A DNA stretch of 64,000 nucleotides from Homarus americanus (GCF_018991925.1 NW_024732384.1:45001-109000); one strand, 5' to 3'; positions 56,201 to 63,931 are shown, counted from the stretch's first letter. A program made the numbers and translations. Notes: a model not told the origin generated them from the sequence alone.

Positions 56201-58720
56201 CGTTATTTCAGCTCTGAAAGCCGAAAAAACAATCCCTCATTCTCAGAATTTTCCAGAATTGTCTGGGTAACGAAAAAATGTTCTCGGAAGTTCCAGAAAT
56301 TGTGCATTACATCATCTCTCAGATCCAGAAAAAATACTCCCCCATCCCGGAATTCTCCAGGTACTGGGAAAATTTTCTCTGAATTTTCCAGAAAATGTGC
56401 CCCTCAGAAAACACCGGTCTGCATTTTAAGAAAAGGTGAATGATGTTTTTAAACTGAGATGTGATTATGATTGGTTTCTTATCAAGGATTTATAAAATAA
56501 ACTTTGTTTTGGTCTATCACGTCTCACTTTATTACCAATAAGACAAGATAATATGACTTAAACATATACAAATATGACAAGATATTACAAATAAGACAAT
56601 TCAGTAGGCTTCAAAGTTAACTAAACCTAAAGATTATTATGATTAAGGCCATTTGTCTGCAAATACAGAAAGAAATGATACACAGTATATGAATATGTAT
56701 GATCATAATATTATGCTCCTAGGATGGGTGAAACTTTTTTTTTTTTTTCAATTTTCTGGCAATCTTTTTGCTGGCACAACCTCTCTTCAGCATCCAGCAG
56801 TAGTCTGCCATCATGTTCACATTCCACCTTCCTTGATACCTCTTTTCCATTTCCCTAATGTCCTGGTGAAATCTTTCACCTTGTTCTTCACTTAAACTAC
56901 ATAAATTTTCAGGAAAATACTCGAAGATGGGAATGTAAGGAATGCACTTTTACACTCATTGCAACCCATGTTTTTAAAGTTATTCAACATACCTTCAACA
57001 ATGTTTTGATAGTTTAGATCTTTTCTATTGCCTAAAAAACTATACACAACATTCTTGAAACGATTCCATGCTTCTTTCTCACACTGGTTCATCGATTCTT
57101 CAGATTGGTGGTCCAACATTAACTTTAGGATTTGAGAGCCCACGAAAATGCCAGCTTTGATTTTTTTCATATGTGACTGATAGAAATTCCCTGCAGATGT
57201 ACCTGAAACAATCACTTTCCTTATCCAGGGCTTTTATAAATTGTTTCATTAACCCTAATTTAATATGTAGAGGAGGCAACAGCACTTTCATAGGGTCAAT
57301 CAATGGTTCATGTAGAATATTTTTTGAACCTGGCACAAGAGCCTGTCTAGGTGGCCAGTGTTTTTTGTCCCAATGTTTACATCTTGTTCTGCTGTCCCAC
57401 TCACACGAAAAACCTGGCATTTTCGTGTGTCCACTCTGTTGACCAAGCAACAAAGCATTGACTTTGAAATCTCCACAAACCAACCAACCATGATCTTTAT
57501 AATGAACTTTCTCTAGAAGTATCTGCAAATTTTCATAAGTTTCCCTAAGATGAACAGAGTGAGCCACAGGAATTGATGAAAATACATTTCCATTATGAAG
57601 TAAAACTCCTTTGAGACTTGTTTTTGAAGAATCAATGAACAGCCTCCATTCAGTAGCTGTATAGGTAATTAACTAGTTCTTGTTCACATTGCCTATACCA
57701 TGAAAAATATGTGCCTTTGCTCAATAAATTCTTTGATTTCAACCTAGGTCCTTAAAGTTCAGCAGACTCCTTTGGTAAATTTAAATCCCTAACCGCATCT
57801 TCAGGTTGATAAACATCACTTCCGTTAACTGACGATGAATCACGGTCAGTTTCTGATGACACGGACTGCAACACATCTGGCGGAATGGAGACTGGAACCT
57901 CAGGACCATGTGGCACTGGTCTCATGGCAGATGGAATGTTGGGATAAATGATTCCTTGTTTATTTTTTTCATTATATCCCACTATCTTCACAGAGCAAAA
58001 TAACAGTCATCACCATGATTTTTAGGCCCCCGCCATACCATAGGGACTCCAAATGGCATAACTTTTTTCTTACCCTATTTCCACAGTCTTAAACCTTCAA
58101 CACAAGTGCGACATACTTTATGTGGCACCCATGGTTTATCTAAATCACCTATTTTCACTCCAAAGTAGGCATTTTTCACGAATGCGGTTATTTCTTGTCA
58201 TTGTTTATGTACAACAAAGCCCTCACACATGTAGCAGAATACGTTTAGATTGTTCAAACATCCACGAGAAGACATATTTACTTCAGGAATGGTATCTTAG
58301 TAGAGCAAAACAGGGAGATTTAACACTACAGCTGCTGATGCAACACTGAACAATGGCCTTTGCCTCAAGGATTCCATTTGTCAATAAACCTTGCATGATA
58401 GATGAAAAATGAAATCATGTCTGAAATCAACATTAAAAACAGGTTAGGGAACATGTCAAATTCGTGCAGACCGGTAAAATCATAACCAAAACTGGAATTT
58501 TCCAGAAAATTCCAGTTTTGGGAATGATTTTCCAAGCAAATTTCAATTCCGACTATTGGAGAGTTCTGGGTTTGAGGGATTCCGGCCAATGGAGATATTA
58601 CTTGTGTGTGTGTGTAAAATTACATGTTTTAATTAATGTTTTTCTTTTTTTCTTTTCTTTTTTTAGGTTCTTGATACAACCAATAAGTTTTCTGGTTTGG
58701 ACTTGGAGGCAGAAGATTAG
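25205..58720 (+). CDS. eIF4B: Eukaryotic translation initiation factor 4B (15 exons, about 715 aa)
   Basis: Exons: 25205-25214, 29965-30096, 30890-31065, 33549-33665, 33776-33938, 37464-37524, 38198-38508, 43944-44033, 49300-49365, 53570-53735, 54116-54477, 54750-54887, 55293-55458, 55659-55796, 58667-58720. All phases agree except inside exon 11 (length 3n+2). Order: basic N-terminus MSSGKKNKKTKGK, SWAEE motif, RRM (RNP2 AYIANLP at about 84-90; RNP1 FKGFGYVEF at about 122-130), an RGG/DRDRGG-rich region like the vertebrate DRYG domain, two Gly-tract plus IFG-A-PVDTA-RE units, an Arg/Asp-rich stretch, and C-terminus NKFSGLDLEAED. eIF4B stimulates eIF4A helicase and helps load 40S subunits on mRNA. 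The closely related eIF4H has only the RRM part. Longer than the human (611) and fly proteins because of repeats. Identity is firm; exon 1 and the exon 11 frame are less so. Confidence 0.92.
25215..26890. other. eIF4B intron 1, 5' part: no gene seen
   Basis: AT-rich, with one short TTAGG-like stretch (about 26276-26303). Confidence 0.5.
26895..27725 (-). mobile_element. Non-LTR retrotransposon RT C-terminal part, minus strand
   Basis: Frames 27403-27702 (GWTEKWMLNFHPEKSKYMRI, DIGVVINDKLTFSDHLAEKI) and 26945-27478 (ENVQRRATKLVPQIKDLSYE, ERLRKLQLPTLAYRRSRGDQ, NWNGLPEWVVNVETVEKFEA). They overlap around a frame shift. Distant relative of the CR1/L2-like elements in the scarlet-like gene. 5'-truncated, inactive. 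Confidence 0.88.
27730..28905. other. eIF4B intron 1, middle: no gene recognised
   Basis: Minus frames at 27910-28333 (Thr/Pro/Asn-rich, about 90-117 codons) have no recognisable domain and are probably chance or transposon flank. Confidence 0.4.
28915..29165 (+). mobile_element. tRNA-derived SINE
   Basis: Pol III A box TGGCCAAGTGG (28925-28935) and B box GGTTCGAGCCC (28969-28979) are separated by about 33 bases, as in a tRNA. GGGCGTG and TGCGTCC can still pair as an acceptor stem. The anticodon region is non-canonical and a tRNA-unrelated body follows to about 29165. The A and B boxes look intact. Confidence 0.75.
29181..29463. mobile_element. 279-bp MITE with TA duplication
   Basis: The ends CAGCTCCTCCCCGACTTA (29183) and TAAGTCGGGGAGGAGCTG (ending 29461) are perfect 18-bp inverted repeats flanked by TA on both sides, as in Tc1/mariner/pogo elements. 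It is too short to encode a transposase. A similar end survives near 62510-62540. Confidence 0.88.
29965..30096 (+). CDS. eIF4B: eIF4B exon 2
   Basis: TTTTCAG acceptor. The exon itself starts GTAAG, mimicking a donor. Encodes KKNKKTKGKPVPLGEFL and NKSSWAEESEDYE, the Lys-rich start and SWAEE segment of eIF4B. Confidence 0.9.
30097..30889. other. eIF4B intron 2 with an antisense open frame
   Basis: A minus frame of 158 codons from an ATG (30163-30639) reads through non-repetitive sequence (FNLREQLNIMEEQRPKVYTQ, LGLKINILYCTCSSLDIEAA). I do not recognise it. It may be chance or a transposon/retrocopy fragment. Confidence 0.3.
30890..31065 (+). CDS. eIF4B: eIF4B exon 3 (start of RRM)
   Basis: Encodes RLVLPTAPRN, DVDPERIPRDPPYTAYIANL and PFEVDDEDIIRFFQDLK: linker, RNP2 strand and first RRM helix. 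Strong match to the eIF4B/eIF4H RRM. Confidence 0.96.
31161..32330 (+). mobile_element. Pogo/Tigger-like element, 1.17 kb, TA duplication
   Basis: Ends CAGTGAAACCTCTAAAATTC (31163) and the inverted GAGCTTGCACTG (to 32328) are flanked by TA. Near 31443 a plus frame starts MASNKRSLDSLACSVEKKKK, similar in position and style to a Tigger transposase start, then stops. A defective copy in eIF4B intron 3. Confidence 0.6.
32331..33548. other. eIF4B intron 3, 3' part: no gene
   Basis: Contains one transposon-end remnant (33112-33170, TTATCCGGCACC with inverted GGTGCCGGATA, ending TACTGTA) and otherwise unassigned sequence. Confidence 0.45.
33549..33665 (+). CDS. eIF4B: eIF4B exon 4 (RNP1)
   Basis: TGCAG acceptor, GTAAGT donor, phase 0. 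Encodes VKSIRLPREG, GRFKGFGYVEFETRNELIEA: RNP1 with both aromatic positions present. Confidence 0.96.
33776..33938 (+). CDS. eIF4B: eIF4B exon 5 (end of RRM, RGG start)
   Basis: ACTAG acceptor, GTATGT donor. Encodes NNRKIRVDIAEGEG (last RRM strand), then QRRGFSDRGGRDEDR and DWRAPPRDAPSRD. Confidence 0.95.
34064..34113. repeat. Poly-T tract of about 50 bases
   Basis: Near-uninterrupted T run in intron 5. Exact length is unreliable in any assembly. Confidence 0.9.
34397..34976. mobile_element. Non-autonomous hAT element, 564 bp, perfect 8-bp duplication
   Basis: The element 34405-34968 starts CAGTGGTGGGCA and ends TGCCCACCACTG, perfect inverted repeats. TCAAGAAC flanks it on both sides. The interior is full of short inverted TTAGCG/CGCTAA motifs, typical hAT subterminal repeats. 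No ORF. Confidence 0.95.
35006..35238. mobile_element. hAT MITE, 217 bp, perfect 8-bp duplication
   Basis: The element 35014-35230 has ends CAGTGGTTCTCAACC and GGTTGAGAACCCCTG and is flanked by TGTTAGAT on both sides. The terminal sequence is of the widespread CAGTGGTTCTCAACC hAT class. Confidence 0.95.
35239..35698. other. eIF4B intron 5 between transposons: nothing recognised
   Basis: AT-rich, no repeat or coding signal. Confidence 0.45.
35703..37260 (-). mobile_element. Internally deleted Tigger/pogo element, minus strand
   Basis: The minus frame 37257-37042 reads KAKRKCISLAEKLDVLKRYE-KGERSVDI, the CENP-B-type HTH that begins Tigger transposases. Frame 36909-36724 reads VQGSFDSFIIRKPKPTTSAT and ends EPDDFVI, a typical Tigger C-terminus. 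The catalytic DDE core between them is deleted. Further downstream a segment occurs as two diverged copies (about 35920-36200 and 36285-36560). CAGTAAAGCCTCGAATAATGA at 35703 may be one terminal repeat; the other was not found. Confidence 0.7.
37464..37524 (+). CDS. eIF4B: eIF4B exon 6
   Basis: TTTCAG acceptor, GTATGT donor. Encodes GRDDRSPARGGFDRERRDE. Confidence 0.9.
37530..37560. repeat. (CT)n microsatellite at the exon 6 donor
   Basis: CT run starting four bases after the GTATGT donor. Confidence 0.9.
38198..38508 (+). CDS. eIF4B: eIF4B exon 7 (DRDRGG repeats)
   Basis: TTTTTAG acceptor, GTAAGC donor. About 103 codons of GGFGDRDRGG-type repeats, with GDRDRDRGG variants in the second half. 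Equivalent to the DRYG-rich self-association region of vertebrate eIF4B, with Tyr replaced by Phe. Three repeat-rich frames are open. This one is right because it alone keeps phase with both neighbours. Confidence 0.93.
38920..39233. repeat. 22-bp minisatellite, about 14 copies
   Basis: Near-identical AGTTGTAGAGCATCCTTCCCTC units with CACTC or CATT variants, in eIF4B intron 7. Confidence 0.96.
39234..40245. other. eIF4B intron 7, unassigned
   Basis: No gene seen. A short C8/G9 inverted pair lies at 39675-39704. Confidence 0.45.
40253..40553. mobile_element. hAT-like MITE, 301 bp
   Basis: Ends CAGGGTTGGATCCAGAGGGG and the inverted TTGGATCCACCCCTG. Flanks share TAATA but no clear 8-bp duplication remains. 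Family by terminal-motif resemblance only. Confidence 0.6.
40554..43900. other. eIF4B intron 7, 3' part: no gene
   Basis: About 3.3 kb of AT-rich sequence. Landmarks: an inverted motif at 42446-42560 (CCCCTTGAGTA with ACTCAAGGGG) related to the 42-bp minisatellite at 17.9 kb, and a GCCT run at 43676-43694. Open frames of up to 84 codons show no domain. Confidence 0.45.
43944..44033 (+). CDS. eIF4B: eIF4B exon 8 (GGYDRDR repeats)
   Basis: GGTGCAG acceptor, GTAAGC donor. Encodes FRDRNGVRGGYDRDRGGYDR and a third GGYDRER unit. Near-copy of exon 9. Confidence 0.92.
44551..45748. mobile_element. 1.2-kb inverted-repeat DNA element
   Basis: 22-bp terminal inverted repeats with one mismatch: TACCGTATATACTCGTTTATAG and its partner CTATACACGAGTATATACGGTA. 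The outermost TA may be the target duplication (Tc1/mariner/pogo-type, inferred). A second TIR-like motif (CTCGTTTATAGTTCGACCCA) occurs just inside. No intact ORF. Confidence 0.85.
46276..47084. mobile_element. Pogo/Tigger-like non-autonomous element, 805 bp
   Basis: Ends CAGTGGTCCCTCGGTTAATGAAC and the inverted GTTCGTTAACCGAGGGATCACTG (23 bp, two mismatches) are flanked by TA. Further copies of GTTAACCGA lie inside each end. No transposase. Confidence 0.88.
47372..47502 (+). pseudogene. 5S rRNA-derived sequence (pseudogene or 5S-type SINE)
   Basis: TGTTGGGTCTGGTTA, then TACTTGGTTGGGTGACCACA, then AACACCAGATGCTGTTGGCC match the 3' two-thirds of animal 5S rRNA, with a small insertion before TACTTGG and many point changes. 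The internal control box C region is partly kept. The 5' third is barely recognisable. Confidence 0.75.
47676..48000. mobile_element. Short non-autonomous relative of the 56-58.6 kb element
   Basis: Begins TCTCTCCATTAGCCGGAACA and ends with the inverted TGGAGATACA. The first 150 bases (GTGCAGAGCACTTCCAGGAA) and the last 90 (CTATTGGAGAGTTCTGG) closely follow the ends of the larger element. The interior is absent. Confidence 0.75.
48001..49290. other. eIF4B intron 8, 3' part: no gene
   Basis: A moderately GC-rich patch at 48100-48380 is open on both strands for about 80 codons but shows no domain. Confidence 0.4.
49300..49365 (+). CDS. eIF4B: eIF4B exon 9 (copy of exon 8)
   Basis: GGTGCAG acceptor, GTAAGC donor. 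Encodes FRDRYGDRGGYDRDRGYDRD. The splice-site regions and about 25 bases of downstream intron match exon 8. Confidence 0.92.
49366..51320. other. eIF4B intron 9, 5' part: no gene
   Basis: AT-rich, with many TACTGTA/TACAGTA words. No transposon ends paired. Confidence 0.4.
51327..51820. mobile_element. Pogo-like MITE, 490 bp, TA duplication
   Basis: Ends CAGTAGTCCCTCACCAGCTG and the inverted GGTTGGCAAGGGTCTACTG are flanked by TA. The inner repeats are diverged. No ORF. Confidence 0.7.
51821..53569. other. eIF4B intron 9, 3' part: no gene
   Basis: AT-rich. A B-box-like GGTTTGATCCC on the minus strand (near 53400) may be a SINE remnant. Confidence 0.35.
53570..53735 (+). CDS. eIF4B: eIF4B exon 10
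   Basis: ATACAG acceptor, GTAAGT donor. Encodes GRFGGSGSRYDDDRRGGGAG, REDNPWRRDREGPR and SSGPRERP. The W-R-DR segment is like the region after the DRYG domain in eIF4B. Confidence 0.92.
54116..54477 (+). CDS. eIF4B: eIF4B exon 11 (frameshift in Gly tract)
   Basis: TTTTTAG acceptor, GTTAGT donor. Encodes KLNLIPRGGAGGEEKKESSL, a long Gly/Ser tract, then GGIFGAARPVDTASREKEIE and a KEPPVKR end. Length is 362 nt, whereas its neighbours require 360 or 363. Near 54262-54275 the upstream frame hits GEH-TGA while the downstream frame continues as Gly/Ser. Most likely an assembly or sequencing error in the GGT repeat, else an allele-specific break. Confidence 0.85.
54750..54887 (+). CDS. eIF4B: eIF4B exon 12 (second IFG-PVDTA unit)
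   Basis: CTGCAG acceptor, GTAAGT donor. Encodes a Gly tract, GGIFGNAKPVDTAARERQIE and EKLRKYDGGGS. This is the canonical eIF4B motif, present twice here (exons 11 and 12). Confidence 0.95.
55293..55458 (+). CDS. eIF4B: eIF4B exon 13 (Arg/Asp repeats)
   Basis: ACAAAG acceptor, GTGAGT donor. Encodes FERRDDNRDDRRDHRRGDHD and a second DDIRDDRRDLRRGDHDD unit. Confidence 0.88.
55659..55796 (+). CDS. eIF4B: eIF4B exon 14
   Basis: TTGAAG acceptor, GTTAGT donor, phase 0. Encodes ERKPHLDDRDRRDQDDHH, a Gly run and DLPPPPRRAQLPKDDEP. Confidence 0.9.
56043..58601 (-). mobile_element. 2.56-kb inverted-repeat transposon with degraded ORF
   Basis: Ends GTGATATCTCCGTTAGCTGG and inverted CCGGCCAATGGAGATATTAC. 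The minus strand (57991 to about 56715) has a broken ORF: DAVRDLNLPKESAEL; EWRLFIDSSKTSLKGVLLHN; HGWLVCGDFKVNALLLGQQS; DPMKVLLPPLHIKLGLMKQF; WNRFKNVVYSFLGNRKDLNY; SLSEEQGERFHQDIREMEKR and YQGRWNVNMMADYCWMLKRG. Proteins like this recur as uncharacterised multi-copy ORFs in arthropods and cnidarians (from memory). Acidic residues in FIDSSK, CGDFK and EEQGERFHQD could form a DDE-like triad, which would make it a transposase. That is my inference. Confidence 0.7.
58667..58720 (+). CDS. eIF4B: eIF4B exon 15 (C-terminus, stop)
   Basis: TTTTTAG acceptor, phase 0. Encodes VLDTTNKFSGLDLEAED then TAG at 58718-58720. NKF-L-E-ED resembles the acidic eIF4B C-terminus. Confidence 0.92.
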   Translation, partial: VLDTTNKFSGLDLEAED

Positions 58721-60351
58721 CTTTTCGAGTTTGTGTGATGTGTGAAGGTCATAGGTTATATGACCTTGTGATCCCCCTGTGCTGGCTAACCTGCCTTTGT
58801 GTATGTCTCACCTATGTGGGACAACCTTCCTGACGTGCACACACTGCCCTCCATGCCTATCATGGAAGCCGAGAATAAGTCTGTGTCAGATGGCACAGTC
58901 GTGTGCTCTGTGATGTCCTCGCTGCCTCAGATTGAGGTGCCAGAAGCATGTGGTTCACATGTGACGAGATGGCCTTTTGAGGCACACGATGAACAATATT
59001 GTGAAGTGAGGCGATGTATTGCCTGGTTCGCATACCCTTGTTACATACAGACTGATGATCTCTGTTCTTGTCCTGCTGTAGGATGGCAGAGCACCTATGA
59101 GGTTGATCTATGTGGTTATTTGCTGAGCTTAATGGAGACTAGTAATCTTGTTTGCCAACAGTACACATCTGTTTCTCTTCGATTTTGTGCCCCAGCATGC
59201 GATTTTATACCTCTCGGTGTTTGTTAAATATATATTTTGTATAATTATTTAATAAATTTCTTAGATAGTAATATGACAATTCAAGAGTTTATTAAAACTT
59301 GTTTAAAAGTTTCAATTGTTTCCCTTCCCGACTTGTTTCCTAAAAGTGGTGGTTGTGAGTCACATGCTGGGGCACAGTGTCATGGATAGAGCATAAAATG
59401 ATGTGTTAACTTGAGCTTCCCAGGTGTGATAGTATTGATCCTGACTGTGATGTTAAGCTCTTGACCTCCCTCACTGTGTTGGTGGGAGCAGCAGCAGCAG
59501 AGAAGCCTTCTCAAGCTGTGATGACTGCTCGAAACGGCTGTGTTGAGCTCCATGTGCCCAGGCCAGTCAATCACCTCTCACTGGAAAATGTGTACAGTGG
59601 TGAGTATCTAGGCTGTATATGGACACCCCCAGAGTACTAGTAACCGTTCTCATGTCACTCCGGTCACGTTTTCACATTTGGTGCTTTGGTGTTGAGCACT
59701 TACTTGCCCTCGCATGCACGTGGGTCAAGGGACACTGAGGTACAGTATGGTATTGAGGTTCACAGGTGACCTTGTGGGATTGGTGGACAAGGTGAAGCAC
59801 AACAGGAGAGGCAGTCATGGCTAGCCAGGGATGGAGCCAGTTAGTAATATATTAAATAGGTTAAGTCTATGTCAAATAGTCTTGTTGTATCTGCTGCTAG
59901 CTGTCAAAATATGGTAGTGTAAATTTAAGTGTGTTTTATATAAGTTTTTATGCCTTTAAGATTATATAAACATTAGAATATTTGAGCATGGCTCCAGTGT
60001 TTTTATCCAGATGGGAATAGTTCATGCAGGTTATTAAAGGTAATGCACATATTTAGATATATACAAAAATGCCACTAATACCTAGTCGCAAATATTGTAG
60101 CTCTTTGTAAATTTAATATATGTTTAGGAACTTATGGCTTTTCTACTTCAGCACTGTAATCCTCGTGTGATGTTTTACTGAATAGGCTCAAACAATTTTC
60201 TTAGCTTTTCTTTTTTCCCCATTTTACATAGGATATATTGTGTGTTTATTACATTTGATACAAAATTACTATGCTTGTACTATTATGTTACTTGAGTACC
60301 ATAATTTATATGGGAAAGATATTAAATGTGTTAACTTTTTTGCATAATAAA
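58721..60351 (+). other. eIF4B: eIF4B 3' UTR (inferred)
   Basis: No further coding exon is needed. AATAAA occurs at 59251-59256 and 60346-60351, giving UTRs of about 550 or 1650 bases. A 142-codon open frame (58799-59227) within it shows no known domain and is treated as chance. Confidence 0.5.
59251..59256 (+). terminator. Candidate polyadenylation signal of eIF4B
   Basis: AATAAA in an AT-rich context about 530 bases past the stop codon. Confidence 0.35.
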
Positions 60352-61330
60352 TAATAGCCATGGTGTTTTGTTTTAATTATTTTTTTATTATTCATTATTT
60401 CAGCCAATACTGAGACTACAATGCTGTATTTAGTTGTGATGCAATAATGTAGTCAATGTGTGCACAGGACTGGCAGTCAAATAGCCACTGTATATAATTT
60501 TGTTCAACCTTTGCATAAATTAATCATTATTATAAGTGAAGAAGTTACATTGCACACCACTAACAGTTAAGCAGATAATGCAACATCATTCTCCTAGTAT
60601 AAAGAATTCTCTGAAAGCTTATGAGATTGTTTTTAGTTACACACAAGGTTTATAGTGATATTTAGATATTTTGTGAAAAATTCAAGACTTATATTACAGT
60701 ATGTCTTTGTCCAGATGCTTATAATGAAAAATGACAATTATGACAATGAAAGCAGTAGACATTAGTGGAAAGACACCAGCACAACTGAATACTGTACAAG
60801 TTAAGTTGTTTGTTGTGACCATTTCACAAACAAAAATTATCAGCAGCATATCAAGAAACCTCTGTTGTAATGCATATCTGGATCAAACTCTACGAGGTAT
60901 GAATTATTATGCTGTTCCATATTAGTTGTTATTTATAGTTAGTATTGTTCTGAGATCCCGTGAAGAAAAAAGGAACACTATATTAAAAGCTGCAGGAAGT
61001 TATTGACTACTACTATAATATTTGATTGTTTTGATGCTGTGTTAGGACAGACCAGGAATCCAATGCTCTGTTCATTCATATGAGAGATAATAAGCATTGC
61101 ATTGACTGGGATAATGCCTCCTCAATATTACCTTGTAATTCAATTGTCATATATTTTGCACAAAAGATAACATATTTACTCAAGAGTAAACATTATATCT
61201 AAAATTTGTATGTCTAATGCAAAATCTATGATGTTTATATTCAAAATGATCATCAAATTGTAAGAATTCCAGCAATGTAAATTATATTCTGGCCGGATAA
61301 TTTGTATGAATTTTATGAGCTAAATTAAAA
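60352..61330. other. Unassigned intergenic AT-rich DNA
   Basis: No gene or repeat recognised. Confidence 0.5.
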
Positions 61331-61334
61331 AAAA

Positions 61335-62000
61335 TTATACTTCACCGTGTAAAGGGGTACACCCACCGCGGAATGTGAGCATCCTGGGTTCTGGCAGGGC
61401 ACCGCGTAAACGTGGAAACGCGGAATGTGGGACCGCGTAAAGTGAGGGTTGACTGTACTAAAACATACTACAGGTCTCAGTTGCAGTACAGTAAGTTCGC
61501 GCTTAACGTTGTTTTGGTACTACGTCGCTAAACTTTAGAGACCAAAAACTCGTTTAGCGTCCTGGTGATCCAATACTACGTAGTTTTGCGTCGTCACAGA
61601 CTACATTTTACGGTGCATCACCCGCTCTCGTCTGGCCGCGCTATGCTCTCTTGGCTTGGCGCAGAGTCTCAGTGACTCACCACCCTTCTCCTCTCCTGCC
61701 CTCCTCCGCTCCCACCCTCCTCTTCTGCTCCCGCCATACTTTTTCCCTCCCACTATCTGCCTCCTCTGCTGCACTACCCACCACACACTCGCTCTACCGC
61801 CTCCGCCCATCGGTGAGTACCTATACAAACTTAGTAGTTGTATATGTATGCATTATTTTCTATAAAAATGGCAATGATTTTCTGTATATGTATTTCATGG
61901 GGCAAAGGGAGGCTCAGGAACGTAACTCCCGTATTTTATCTATTTCTTACGGGGAAAATTGATCCGCTTAATGTTGTTTCGTATAACTTCGCATTTTTAG
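61335..62000. mobile_element. Remnants of pogo/Tigger-like elements
   Basis: An end at 61435-61457 (GTAAAGTGAGGGTTGACTGTA, preceded by repeated CCGCG/CGCGTAAA) and another start at 61489 (CAGTAAGTTCGCGCTTAACG) resemble pogo/Tigger termini, with no matched partners. Open frames of 60-100 codons here (Ser/Pro/Leu-rich) are unconvincing. Confidence 0.4.
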
Positions 62001-62189
62001 GAACTTAATGTACTGTACACTAGCTGTTCCTCAAGTTGTTCAGAGAGGTAAAAGGTTAAGTATACTCTATTTTAGAGTGTTCAAAATAAAAGTTTATACA
62101 GTACACATGTTCAACTGCACAGATAATACCACAATTTTTTGTTGAAGATACAGTAGAGTATACAAAATGCATAATTTTATACCATCTAT

Positions 62190-62360
62190 ACTAGTGGACC
62201 CCAACCTGTAGTTCATGGGCACCCGCAGAACCATGTTTTGGAGCCCGCAAGGGTTTATTAGAAAATTTTTAATTATTAGGGATTCTTTGTAAGAGTGAAA
62301 TGAATGAAAATATGTAATAACTTGATACAACTGTCGTGTACTAACAACAACGACGGCCAA
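62190..62360. mobile_element. hAT-type end remnant, copy 1
   Basis: GTGGACCCCAACCTGTAGTT is followed by GAACCATGTTTTGGAGCCCG. The same order is found in the copy at 63752. The start resembles hAT ends of the CAGTGGTCCCCAACC class. Confidence 0.45.
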
Positions 62361-63314
62361 ACACCAACTGAGCGGGCTATGGCATGTATGCTGTACACTA
62401 CGAGGCGGCCCAGCCCACGCTGTCGTACGGGACGGAAACGTTTCGGTACTAGGAAATGCGTACTGTAATTTGAAAAATATTTTATACGACTACGGCAGTC
62501 TTATGTCCGGGTTGTTGTAAGTCGAGGAGTACCTGTACTGTACTGTACACCTGCCACAAAAAGTTTTTGAACGCTCTAATGGTCGTACAATATAACAAAA
62601 CAAACGAGACATGAGAACATTGTTCTTGTAAGATGTTATATTGCAAATTAAATTACTTTTCACCTGTAAATACAATAAACACAAGCAACCTATATTTTTA
62701 CCAAATATTGAGTCACTTTGCAACCAATGGAATGGGAAAGAATTTATGGTTCATAAATTAAAGAAGTGAAAATAATACAGAATTCCTAAAACACTCAAAA
62801 CCTAATATTACAGTAGGTAAGAAAGTTAACCATAAGTTCCACCTCGTGAATAAATAAGTTGTGATCCCAAGAAAAATTATAAATAATAAGTGTAATGATG
62901 TTTCTAGGCTTCAGAAAATCACTTCTGAGAGATAATTAAACAAAAAGAACAAGAATACTGTGACGGCATGCAATCAGAGTAGCACTTAGTAAGATCACTG
63001 GCCAGGAAATTGTTGTGCCCTAATATGAATAATCACAAGGTAGGACACAATTGTTACACTCAGTTCGTATCTAAGGCTGCCACGTCCCTAGACCTAAGAG
63101 AAAATACATATGTAAGTGACTTGGCATACTGTAAATTAGCTGGGTTGTAATGAGACTGGAGAGGACCACCACAGGTTGATGAGTCAGCTAGAGTGTAGAG
63201 GAGGAAGAGGCAGAAGGGTGTGGCAGCTCAGTATACAACCTTGGTTATGATGTCACGTTTCTATTCTAAAAATGTGATTGGTCACTTTGATGGCATCGAA
63301 GCAGGGGAAAGTGG
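62361..63314. other. Unassigned AT-rich DNA
   Basis: Contains a remnant of the 29.2-kb MITE end (TTGTAAGTCGAGGAGTACCTG near 62513-62533). No gene seen. Confidence 0.4.
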
Positions 63315-63653
63315 GTGGTGAGAGGAGAAGACTGGCACCTCTCTGTCTCGCCGGAGCTTCTACGGATTTCCATACTGGTAGACAACAAGCGAGATATGGG
63401 TTACACCAGGCATCTCGACCAGCCTGAGATGATACGAGCCATAGTGCTCATTCTGAAATCTGTCGTGCCCAGCTGTTGGAGGACCTATTGTGACGAGTGT
63501 TCATTATTAATCCATGCAACTATATACAGTACAGTATACAACTACAGTACAGTAATTTATATTAAAGAATTGCCTGCTCTAACCATTCTGCTGTCATGGT
63601 CACAGTTACATCAATATATTAACACACACACAATCATCACTAATTCTCTTTAA
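63315..63653 (+). other. Open frame of 112 codons, unrecognised
   Basis: Starts MVRGEDWHLSVSPELLRISI and contains DMGYTRHLDQPEMIRAIVLI. The first 75 codons lie in unusually GC-rich, unique-looking sequence and could be an exon or a repeat. No domain is visible, and the tail is low-complexity TACAGTA sequence. Confidence 0.2.
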
Positions 63654-63751
63654 AATCGTACAGGAGAAATCTTGACACCTGTGTTTATGTTACTGTCCAA
63701 ATACAATATTCAAGACCCTGTATATGTAGTATTTATATATATACTGTGCAG

Positions 63752-63850
63752 CAGTGATCCCCAACCTTGCGGAACCATATTATGGAGCCCGCAATGCCTT
63801 CAAGATCATGTGTTGAATGCCTCAATTGTCTGAGCAAGTCTGAACCCCAC
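63752..63850. mobile_element. hAT-type end remnant, copy 2
   Basis: CAGTGATCCCCAACCTTGCGGAACCATATTATGGAGCCCG parallels copy 1 at 62190. Confidence 0.45.
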
Positions 63851-63931
63851 TCAATCAGACTGAAATGTTTTGCTTCTGTAACCTTATGTGAGACCATAGA
63901 GTTGAGATTGAAGTATATATGCCTGCCTCAA

